A stretch of DNA of 5,111 nucleotides from Candidatus Manganitrophaceae bacterium. Its GTDB lineage: Bacteria; Nitrospirota; Nitrospiria; SBBL01; Manganitrophaceae. Made by a program: the position numbers and the translations under genes. The DNA lies in contig SCUR01000566.1 of the NCBI GenBank assembly GCA_004297235.1, positions 1-5,111 of the forward strand. Reading direction: 5' to 3'. Shown here in pieces: positions 1-5,111 of the stretch (position 1 is the stretch's first letter; the number at the start of each line of letters is the position of its first letter). The notes below the pieces were generated by a model. The model did not search any database and was not told where the DNA came from. It saw only the letters and a program-made list of their open reading frames with translations.

Positions 1-1913
1 GACTAGCTCTCCGTCTCTGCGAAGATCGGTGGGAACCTACTGAGTCAACTCATGGCATGCGGGTCTTACAACTTAAACTTTCTTCCAGTAAAGGACCTGC
101 TGATGTTGAGCGAGAGATCTGGCTCTGGGATTTCGCGGGACAGCCTGATTACCGCCTGATACATCAACTTTATATGGATGAAACAGCTTTGGCTCTTTTG
201 ATTTTTGATCCACAAGATGATAATCCATTTGAAGAACTCTCACAATGGGAGAAGGCTTTGCATAGGGCAACAAAGCAAGCTCTGACCAAAATTTTGGTGG
301 CGGCTCGTTGCGACCGTGGTGGGATTACGATTAGCAAGAAAAGGTTTGAACAATTTTGCAGCGAACGAGGGTTCGCTGGTTTTATCACTACCTCCTCTAA
401 GATTAACGAAGGATGCGAAGAACTTAAGGCGACAATCGCAAGAAGCATCCCTTGGAACCGACTTCCATGGATTGCTACTACTCGCATTTTTAAAGCGCTC
501 AAAGATGCAATTTTAAAACTCAAGGACGAAGATACGCCACTGATTCGATTTCCCGAATTGCTCCAACGCCTGCAACTGACCCTTCGGCAAGAGACTATTA
601 GTACTGAAGAATTGCGTGCCGTAATAGGGTTAATGGAAGGGCAGGGAATGGTTCAGATGCTTGCTTTTGGGGATTTCATTCTGCTACAGCCAGAGCAGGT
701 TAACTGTTATGCCTCTGTAGTAGTCCGAATGGCACGTGAGCATGCAGATGAAATGGGGGTTATTCCGGAGGAACAAATTCTAGAGGGCAAACTCGACTAC
801 AAAGGAATTAAACGTTTGAATAAAGAAGATGAAAAAATTCTTTTGCGCGCCATGACTCAAACATTCTTGGATCGAGCGCTCTGCTTCCGTGAACAAACGG
901 CCGTAGGAACAATACTGGTCTTCCCTTCTTATTTTCGACGAGACAAGCCGGACCTACCTGAATATCCAAACGTCTTTGTTACTTATGGTTTCACAGGACC
1001 ACTTGATGAAATCTACGCGACATTGATTGTTAGATTAATCTATTCCGGGGGATTTGGAAAAGGTGAATTGTGGAAGAACGCCGCTGATTTTAGAACTCAC
1101 AGCAGCAAGCGCTTGGGATTGGTAATGAAAAAAAAACCTGAAGGAGCCGCAGAATTGTCCGTTTATTTTGAGGCCGGCGTTCCAGATGATACAAAAGTCA
1201 CCTTCATAAGGTATGTACATGAACACCTTTTACAGAAGGGCCAAGAAGTTACACGGGTGAGGATATATGTGTGTCCGCACTGTGACACACCCGTGGAGAA
1301 CACCAAAGCCATTCAGGTTCGCCTTGAAAAGGGACAACATGATATTATCTGTGCTGTTTGTGAAAAGCGTGTGTCACTATTAGACCTTATTGAAGAGAAA
1401 TTTGCTTCTGATAAATTGCGAAAACAAGTACGTGAATTAAATGAGAGGGCAGAAATCAACATTGATAATCAAAGTCGAGAATTAATCCTTATAGGCCATG
1501 CTTTTGCTATTGCGGGAGAAGCGGGACAGATTTTTCGTCCGACACCAAATTCCGACTGGGGTATTGATGGTGAGATTGAATTCAAAGATGATCAAGGCGG
1601 GGCAAGTGGTAAGCGAGTTTATCTCCAACTTAAGTCAGGTGATTCTTACCTTCACAAAAGAAAAAGGGATGGAAAGGAAATTTTCACCATCAAAAATGCT
1701 CGACATACCAAGTATTGGCAAGCCCATCATTATCCTGTGATGCTTGTGATTCGTACCTCAGATGGCCAGATCCGCTGGATGGATGTAACAGAATACTTAC
1801 GAGAGTACGGTGAAGGAACAAAAATTGTTTTCGATGGGGAGCCCTTTACTGCGTTAAATTTAGTAAGGCTAAGGGATAAGTTGTTTCGAGCGAAAAGTAA
1901 CTCACCGAATTAA
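1..1913 (+). CDS. Roc-COR family GTPase with zinc ribbon and C-terminal DUF4365 domain (5' partial)
   Basis: The frame is open from base 3 to the TAA at 1911-1913, giving 636 visible residues (L1 at base 3) without the N-terminus. Residues 1-18 read LALRLCEDRWEPTESTHG, the stretch that follows the P-loop (GKTG) in Roc/WD40-associated GTPases, so Walker A lies just off the left edge. Visible GTPase motifs are G3 DFAGQ (43-47), a G4-like ARCDRG (101-106) in place of NKxD, and a G5-like TSSK (130-133). A COR-like region spans about 155-420, with a winged-helix-like part, VFPSYF (306-311) and GPLDEIYATLIVRL (332-345). A CxxC...CxxC zinc ribbon (424-453) and a helical linker (459-488) follow. The DUF4365 region (about 496-603) has WGIDGEIE and QLKSG, consistent with a PD-(D/E)XK fold using D522 and Q542-x-K544. 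No signal peptide or membrane segment is visible, so it is probably cytoplasmic. Upstream sensor repeats (WD40 or LRR) are likely but unseen. The gene is A+T-rich unlike its neighbours, suggesting transfer. A GTP-controlled nuclease role is inferred. Confidence 0.85.
   Translation, partial: LALRLCEDRWEPTESTHGMRVLQLKLSSSKGPADVEREIWLWDFAGQPDYRLIHQLYMDETALALLIFDPQDDNPFEELSQWEKALHRATKQALTKILVAARCDRGGITISKKRFEQFCSERGFAGFITTSSKINEGCEELKATIARSIPWNRLPWIATTRIFKALKDAILKLKDEDTPLIRFPELLQRLQLTLRQETISTEELRAVIGLMEGQGMVQMLAFGDFILLQPEQVNCYASVVVRMAREHADEMGVIPEEQILEGKLDYKGIKRLNKEDEKILLRAMTQTFLDRALCFREQTAVGTILVFPSYFRRDKPDLPEYPNVFVTYGFTGPLDEIYATLIVRLIYSGGFGKGELWKNAADFRTHSSKRLGLVMKKKPEGAAELSVYFEAGVPDDTKVTFIRYVHEHLLQKGQEVTRVRIYVCPHCDTPVENTKAIQVRLEKGQHDIICAVCEKRVSLLDLIEEKFASDKLRKQVRELNERAEINIDNQSRELILIGHAFAIAGEAGQIFRPTPNSDWGIDGEIEFKDDQGGASGKRVYLQLKSGDSYLHKRKRDGKEIFTIKNARHTKYWQAHHYPVMLVIRTSDGQIRWMDVTEYLREYGEGTKIVFDGEPFTALNLVRLRDKLFRAKSNSPN
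1128..1136 (+). repeat. A9 homopolymer run inside the Roc-COR coding sequence
   Basis: Nine consecutive adenines encode three lysines (visible residues 376-378) just after an ATG methionine codon, near the end of the COR-like region. Losing one A would shift the frame to a TAA at 1207-1209. Gaining one A would give an almost immediate TGA at 1139-1141. Either change removes the zinc ribbon and the DUF4365 domain. Runs of this length are known slippage sites for polymerases and a common source of sequencing indels. Here the frame is intact with nine. Confidence 0.9.
1272..1361 (+). other. Zinc-ribbon segment (CPHC...CAVC) of the Roc-COR protein
   Basis: Two CxxC knuckles, C424/C427 (CPHC) and C450/C453 (CAVC), are separated by 22 residues and followed by VSLLDL. 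This is the spacing of a four-cysteine zinc ribbon. It sits between the COR-like region and the DUF4365 domain, so it probably acts as a structural hinge or a nucleic-acid or protein contact. Metal binding is inferred from the cysteine pattern only. Confidence 0.7.
1488..1811 (+). other. DUF4365 (PD-(D/E)XK-nuclease-like) domain of the Roc-COR protein
   Basis: Visible residues about 496-603. The block starts near IGHAFAIAGEAGQIFRP and carries NSDWGIDGEIEF (D522, E524, E526), then GKRVYLQLKSG (Q542, K544), a conserved YW pair (571-572) and a PVMLVIRTSDG strand. The D...QxK arrangement, about 20 residues apart, resembles the Mrr-type variant of the PD-(D/E)XK motif, in which Q replaces E. The fold and motif assignment come from memory of the DUF4365 family; catalytic activity is not shown by sequence alone. 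Domain borders are approximate. Confidence 0.72.
1902..1913. other. Convergent 3' overlap between the Roc-COR gene and asd
   Basis: The plus-strand stop TAA (1911-1913) and the minus-strand stop TGA (complement of 1902-1904) cross, so 12 bases encode the end of both proteins (SPN-stop and LIR-stop). There is no room for a conventional bidirectional terminator between the genes, and I see no stable hairpin with a T-tract just beyond either stop. Confidence 0.9.
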
Positions 1914-2918
1914 CGCCTCGGCGATCTGCACCGCGTTGAGCGCCGCCCCCTTCCGCAGGTTATCCCCCACGACCCAGAGATTCAGCCCGTTCGGGACGGA
2001 GCGGTCTTCGCGGACGCGGCCGACGTAGACGGCGTCCTGGCCGACGACGTCGAGCGGGGTCGGGTAGAGCTTGCGGCCGGGATCATCCATTACGATCACG
2101 CCGGGAAACTCAGAGAGAAGGGCGCGTGCCTCATTCGGCAGAAGCTTCTTTTCGGTTTCGATGTTGACCGATTCACAGTGGGAGCGAAAGACCGGGACCC
2201 GGGTCGTCGTGGCGGTCACCCGGATCGCCTCGTCCCCCATGATCTTCTTCGTCTCATTGATGATCTTGGTCTCTTCTTCGGTGTATCCGGTGTCGGGATC
2301 GGCATCCCAGTTGACGATACAGTTAAACGCGATCTGCTGGGGATAGACGGTGCACTTTACTTCCTGGAAGGTCAGCAGCGCGCGGGTCTGCTCCATCAGC
2401 TCGTCCATCGCCTCTTTTCCCGTCCCGGAGACCGATTGATAGGTGGTCACCACGACCCGCTTGATCCGGGCGGCATCGTGCAGCGGCTTCAGCGCCATGA
2501 CGAGCTGGGCGGTCGAGCAGTTGGGGTTGGCGATGATGCCGCGGTGGTTTTTGAGGGTGTGACCGTTCACCTCCGGCACCACGAGCGGAACCGCCGGCTC
2601 CATCCGAAAGGCGCTGGAGTTGTCGATGACCACGGCACCCGCTTTCACGGCGTGAGCGCTGAACTTCTTGCTCAGATCGCTGCTGGTGGCGCCGAGGACA
2701 ATGTCGATTCCGTTGAAGACCTCTTCGGTCAACTTCTGGACGACAAGGTCCTTCCCATTGAAGGAGAGGGTCGATCCGGCCGATCGCTCCGACGCAAAAA
2801 GAAAGAGCTCCTCCACCGGAAACTCCCGTTCCTCCAAGACAGCGACCATTTCCTGTCCGACGACCCCCGTCGCCCCCATGATTGCAACGCGGTACGACTT
2901 CTTCTTCTGAAGCGCCAT
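1902..2918 (-). CDS. asd: Aspartate-semialdehyde dehydrogenase
   Basis: Catalyses NADPH-dependent reduction of L-4-aspartyl phosphate to L-aspartate 4-semialdehyde, the branch-point step to lysine, diaminopimelate, threonine and methionine, in the cytoplasm. The 338 residues match the usual length (about 335-345). The N-terminal nucleotide-binding loop GATGVVG is at 15-21. SSAFR (R105) is the phosphate-binding arginine region, and NPNCST (131-136) holds the catalytic Cys134. TYQSVSG (159-165) includes Gln161. RVPVFRSHCES (240-250) gives the substrate-binding Arg240 and catalytic His247. The C-terminus ends NAVQIAEALIR, slightly short for the family. The ATG start is supported by an AGAGGGG ribosome site seven bases upstream. 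The gene lies 12 bases after leuB on the same strand, so it is probably co-transcribed and translationally coupled. Its 3' end overlaps the convergent GTPase gene, and its only TTA codon (residue 336) lies in that overlap. Confidence 0.97.
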   Translation of the reverse strand: MALQKKKSYRVAIMGATGVVGQEMVAVLEEREFPVEELFLFASERSAGSTLSFNGKDLVVQKLTEEVFNGIDIVLGATSSDLSKKFSAHAVKAGAVVIDNSSAFRMEPAVPLVVPEVNGHTLKNHRGIIANPNCSTAQLVMALKPLHDAARIKRVVVTTYQSVSGTGKEAMDELMEQTRALLTFQEVKCTVYPQQIAFNCIVNWDADPDTGYTEEETKIINETKKIMGDEAIRVTATTTRVPVFRSHCESVNIETEKKLLPNEARALLSEFPGVIVMDDPGRKLYPTPLDVVGQDAVYVGRVREDRSVPNGLNLWVVGDNLRKGAALNAVQIAEALIR

Positions 2919-2925
2919 TATGATT

Positions 2926-2932
2926 CCCCTCT
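2926..2932 (-). promoter_or_regulatory. Ribosome binding site of asd, overlapping the leuB stop codon
   Basis: On the minus strand AGAGGGG lies seven bases before the asd ATG. Its first two bases belong to the TAG stop codon of leuB (complement of 2931-2933). A strong site overlapping the upstream stop fits translational coupling of leuB and asd and fixes the asd start. Confidence 0.75.
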
Positions 2933-4028
2933 ACTGAAGTTCTTCCAAAATGCGGCGGCCCATCTCCACGGTTCCAATTTTCTTTGTCCCTTCGGAGTAG
3001 ATGTCGGCCGTTCGATACCCTTTCTCCAACACCCGGAGCACCGCCGCCTCGATCAGACCCGCTTCTTTGTCGAGGCCGAAGGAGTACTGCAGCATCATCG
3101 CGGCGGAAAGAATGGTGGCGATCGGATTGGCGAGGTCTTTCCCGGCGATGTCGGGGGCGCTTCCATGGATCGGCTCGTACATCCCCCGCAGTCCTTCCTT
3201 CCCATCCGTGCGCTCCCCCATGCTGGCGGAGGGGAGCATCCCGATCGAGCCGGTCAACATCGCCGCCTCGTCGGAGAGGATGTCGCCGAAGAGGTTCGTC
3301 GTCACCAGCACATCGAACTGCTTCGGGTTGCGGATCAATTGCATCGCGCAGTTGTCGACATACATATGGCTGAGCGCGATATCGGGATAGCCCTTGTGAA
3401 CTTCGGTGACCACCTTCCGCCAGAGCTCGGTCGCCTCCAGGACATTGGCCTTGTCGACCGACAGGACTTTCTTCCGCCGCTTCCGGGCGACCTCGAAAGC
3501 GACCTTGGCGATCCGGACGATCTCCGGGGTGGTATAGATTTCGGTGTTGATCCCGCGCTCCCCCCCTTCGTACTTCTCAACCCCGCGCGGCTTTCCAAAG
3601 TAGATCCCGCCGGTCAACTCCCGAACCACGAGAAGATCAATTCCGTCGATCACCTCTCGCTTCAAGGTCGAGGCATCTGCGAGCATCGGAAAGAGCTTGG
3701 CTGGTCGGAGATTGGCATACAGTCCGAGCTTCTCACGTAGTCCAAGCAGCGCCCGCTCGGGGCGAATCGCGTAGTCGAGCCCTTCCCACTTCGGTCCGCC
3801 GACCGCGCCGAGCAACACGGCATCGGCATCCAGCGCGAGCTTCAGGGTCTCCTCAGGAAGAGGTTTTCCGAACCGATCGATCGCCGAGCCTCCGACGATG
3901 GCATTCTGAAATTCAAACCGGTGTCCGAATTTTTTTCCGACCGCTTCTAAGACAGTCACTGCTTGGGGGACAATCTCTTGACCGATTCCATCTCCGGGAA
4001 GAACGGCAATTTTGTACGTTTTTGTCAT
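2931..4028 (-). CDS. leuB: 3-isopropylmalate dehydrogenase
   Basis: Oxidatively decarboxylates (2R,3S)-3-isopropylmalate with NAD+ to 2-oxoisocaproate, the third step of leucine synthesis, as a cytoplasmic dimer. The 365-residue length is typical. Substrate-binding arginines are R98 (in GLREKLG), R108 (in YANLRP) and R136 (in VRELTGG). The catalytic pair is Tyr143 (GGIYFG) and Lys193 (SVDKANVLE). Metal-binding aspartates are D225 (YVDNCAMQL), D249 and D253 (FGDILSDEA). EPIHGSAPDIAG (285-296) is the NAD-binding segment. RELTGGIYFG and DKANVLEATELWR mark LeuB rather than isocitrate or tartrate dehydrogenase. The ATG start gives the normal N-terminus KIAVLPGDGIG; its ribosome site is weak (AGG, eight bases upstream). 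The gene lies 62 bases after leuA and 12 before asd on one strand, in a likely operon. No catalytic residue is missing. Confidence 0.97.
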   Translation of the reverse strand: MTKTYKIAVLPGDGIGQEIVPQAVTVLEAVGKKFGHRFEFQNAIVGGSAIDRFGKPLPEETLKLALDADAVLLGAVGGPKWEGLDYAIRPERALLGLREKLGLYANLRPAKLFPMLADASTLKREVIDGIDLLVVRELTGGIYFGKPRGVEKYEGGERGINTEIYTTPEIVRIAKVAFEVARKRRKKVLSVDKANVLEATELWRKVVTEVHKGYPDIALSHMYVDNCAMQLIRNPKQFDVLVTTNLFGDILSDEAAMLTGSIGMLPSASMGERTDGKEGLRGMYEPIHGSAPDIAGKDLANPIATILSAAMMLQYSFGLDKEAGLIEAAVLRVLEKGYRTADIYSEGTKKIGTVEMGRRILEELQ

Positions 4029-4090
4029 CTTCTCAACCTATTTTTTTGTTGTGGATGAATCAGATTGAACTCTATCGGCATCCAGAGCAC
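4029..4090 (-). other. leuA-leuB intergenic spacer with weak leuB ribosome site
   Basis: This 62-base spacer is more A+T-rich than the flanking genes. On the minus strand it contains an A7 run followed by TAGGTTGAG; the AGG core (4037-4039) sits eight bases before the leuB ATG and is the best ribosome-site candidate. I see no hairpin with a U-tract and no convincing -35/-10 pair, so read-through from leuA into leuB is the simplest reading. Confidence 0.55.
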
Positions 4091-5111
4091 CTAAATCAAT
4101 CCGACCTTCGGCTCGGCCTTGCCTCGCGCCGCACGCGCGGCAAGTTTGTTCAGGGCGTTGAGGTAGGCCCGGGCTGAGGCGATGATGATGTCGGTGTCGG
4201 CGCCGTGGCCCATGACGGTTTTCCCGTCTTCCTCCAGGGTGACATTCACTTCTCCGAGCGCGTCGGTGCCGCCGGTAATGCCCTTGACGTTGTAGGAAAG
4301 GAGACGGCTTTTCGTCTGGGTGATCGCCGCAATGGTCCGATACGCGGCATCGATCGGACCGTCCCCTTTGCCGACCATCTTCTGAACGGTCTCGCCGATC
4401 GACATCTCGACGGTGGCGGTCGGGGTGACGTCGCTTCCGCTCTCGACGTGGATCGCAATCAGGCGGTAGGTCTCGGCGGGGCGATCCATCTCCTCGGTGA
4501 TAATCGTCTCGAGATCTTCCTCGAAGATCTCCTTCTTCTGATCGGCGAGCCGCTTGAGCCGCTCGAACGCCTGATCGAGCTCGGCATCGCCCGGATGATA
4601 GCCCATTTCCTCCAATCTCTTTTTGAAGGCGTGGCGGCCGGAGTGCTTGCCGAGAACCATGTGGGTCTTGCCCGCTCCGACCGACTCGGGGCGCATGATC
4701 TCGTAGGTCATCCGCTCCTTGAGAAGGCCGTCTTGGTGAATCCCCGACTCATGCGAGAAGGCGTTGGCCCCGACGATCGCCTTATTGGGCTGAACCGACA
4801 TCCCGGTGATCTTGCTGACCAGGCGGCTCGATTTGGTGATCTCTTCGGTGTTGATCTTCGTGTCGGCCCCGAAGAGATCCTTCCGCGTCCGAAGCGCCAT
4901 GACGACCTCTTCGAGCGAGGCGTTTCCGGCCCGCTCGCCGATGCCGTTGATCGTGCATTCCACCTGTCCGGCCCCGGCCAAGACGGCGGCCAGCGAGTTG
5001 GCGACGGCCAGCCCAAGGTCGTTGTGGCAATGGACCGAAATGACCGCCTGATCGATGTTGGGGACCCGCTTGCGGATCGTCTCGATCAGCCGCCCGAAAT
5101 CCTGCGGAATG
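4091..5111 (-). CDS. leuA: 2-isopropylmalate synthase (5' partial, C-terminal part)
   Basis: Condenses acetyl-CoA with 2-oxoisovalerate to 2-isopropylmalate, the committed and normally leucine-inhibited step of leucine synthesis. The frame is open through the right edge: 339 residues are visible, and about 170-180 N-terminal residues of the usual 510-520 are outside. Visible residues 24-33 read ISVHCHNDLG, whose H27 and H29 are metal ligands. NGIGERAGN (55-63) contributes N63, spaced 36 residues from H27 as in characterised LeuA. HESGIHQDG (120-128) and LGKHSGRHAF (153-162) are signature blocks of the catalytic and subdomain regions. The end (about 203-333) is the LeuA dimer/regulatory domain that binds leucine, finishing with GHGADTDIIIASARAYLNAL. 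This C-terminal domain and the HESGIHQDG block favour LeuA over homocitrate synthase; citramalate synthase is less likely, given leuB next door. A TTG at 4979-4981 is internal, not a start. Confidence 0.95.
   Translation of the reverse strand, partial: IPQDFGRLIETIRKRVPNIDQAVISVHCHNDLGLAVANSLAAVLAGAGQVECTINGIGERAGNASLEEVVMALRTRKDLFGADTKINTEEITKSSRLVSKITGMSVQPNKAIVGANAFSHESGIHQDGLLKERMTYEIMRPESVGAGKTHMVLGKHSGRHAFKKRLEEMGYHPGDAELDQAFERLKRLADQKKEIFEEDLETIITEEMDRPAETYRLIAIHVESGSDVTPTATVEMSIGETVQKMVGKGDGPIDAAYRTIAAITQTKSRLLSYNVKGITGGTDALGEVNVTLEEDGKTVMGHGADTDIIIASARAYLNALNKLAARAARGKAEPKVGLI

Noticed and set aside
170..523. Short open frames overlapping the Roc-COR gene (for example minus strand 170-523, plus strand 316-516)
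   Set aside because: They lie inside a well-supported conserved coding frame and show no recognisable domain; they are shadow frames.
3335..3598. Short Ser/Arg-rich frames within leuB and leuA (also 4246-4458, 4708-5016)
   Set aside because: They are off-frame readings of G+C-rich genes with low-complexity composition and no independent support.
2178..3740. A 520-codon plus-strand open frame antisense to asd and leuB
   Set aside because: It covers two unmistakable genes on the other strand, is rich in His, Arg, Asp and Gly as expected for the complement of G+C-rich codons, resembles no family I know, and spans the gene boundary.
4041..4047. T7 tract in the leuA-leuB spacer as a plus-strand terminator
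   Set aside because: No G+C-rich inverted repeat precedes it on the plus strand, and no plus-strand gene ends nearby.
4029..4090. Internal promoter for leuB and asd on the minus strand
   Set aside because: The spacer is A+T-rich, but I could not find a -35/-10 pair with good matches and proper spacing.
4091..4981. leuA read as a complete 296-residue gene starting at TTG (4979-4981)
   Set aside because: The frame continues without a stop to 5111 and encodes the HxH metal motif and conserved LeuA sequence, so TTG is an internal leucine codon.

Overview
The window looks like a bacterial chromosome segment with two parts of clearly different character. The right part (about 1914-5111, minus strand) is G+C-rich housekeeping DNA. 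It carries leuA (2-isopropylmalate synthase, cut by the right edge), leuB (3-isopropylmalate dehydrogenase) and asd (aspartate-semialdehyde dehydrogenase). The left part (1-1913, plus strand) is much more A+T-rich and holds one large gene for a Roc-COR-type GTPase ending in a zinc ribbon and a DUF4365 (PD-(D/E)XK-nuclease-like) domain. That gene is cut by the left edge. The leuA, leuB and asd proteins are standard bacterial types, of the kind seen in Nitrospirota or the former Deltaproteobacteria; this taxonomic guess is weak and rests on protein 'feel' and gene order only.

Layout: positions 1-1913 (+) encode the Roc-COR-DUF4365 protein. Its frame is open to the left edge, and the ATG at 57 is internal to the GTPase domain. 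Positions 1902-2918 (-) are asd, 2931-4028 (-) leuB, and 4091-5111 (-) the C-terminal two thirds of leuA. Transcription of the biosynthetic genes runs right to left as leuA, leuB, asd, with gaps of 62 and 12 bases, so they probably form one operon whose promoter lies beyond the right edge. leuC and leuD, which supply the step between LeuA and LeuB, are not between them.

The two parts meet head-on: the 3' ends of asd and the GTPase gene overlap by 12 bases, with no intergenic space and no recognisable terminator. Base composition changes abruptly at this point. The only TTA leucine codon in asd is the antisense of the GTPase gene's TAA stop. I read this as an accessory, probably horizontally acquired gene joined flush to the end of a core operon.

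The most interesting object is the GTPase-nuclease fusion. A nucleotide-switched Roc-COR module joined to a zinc ribbon and a DUF4365 domain fits a sensor-effector (defence or conflict) protein, but that role is inferred. A run of nine adenines inside its coding sequence is a second point of interest: slippage there would yield a protein without the zinc ribbon and nuclease-like domain. No RNA genes, CRISPR arrays, insertion sequences or convincing promoters were found.
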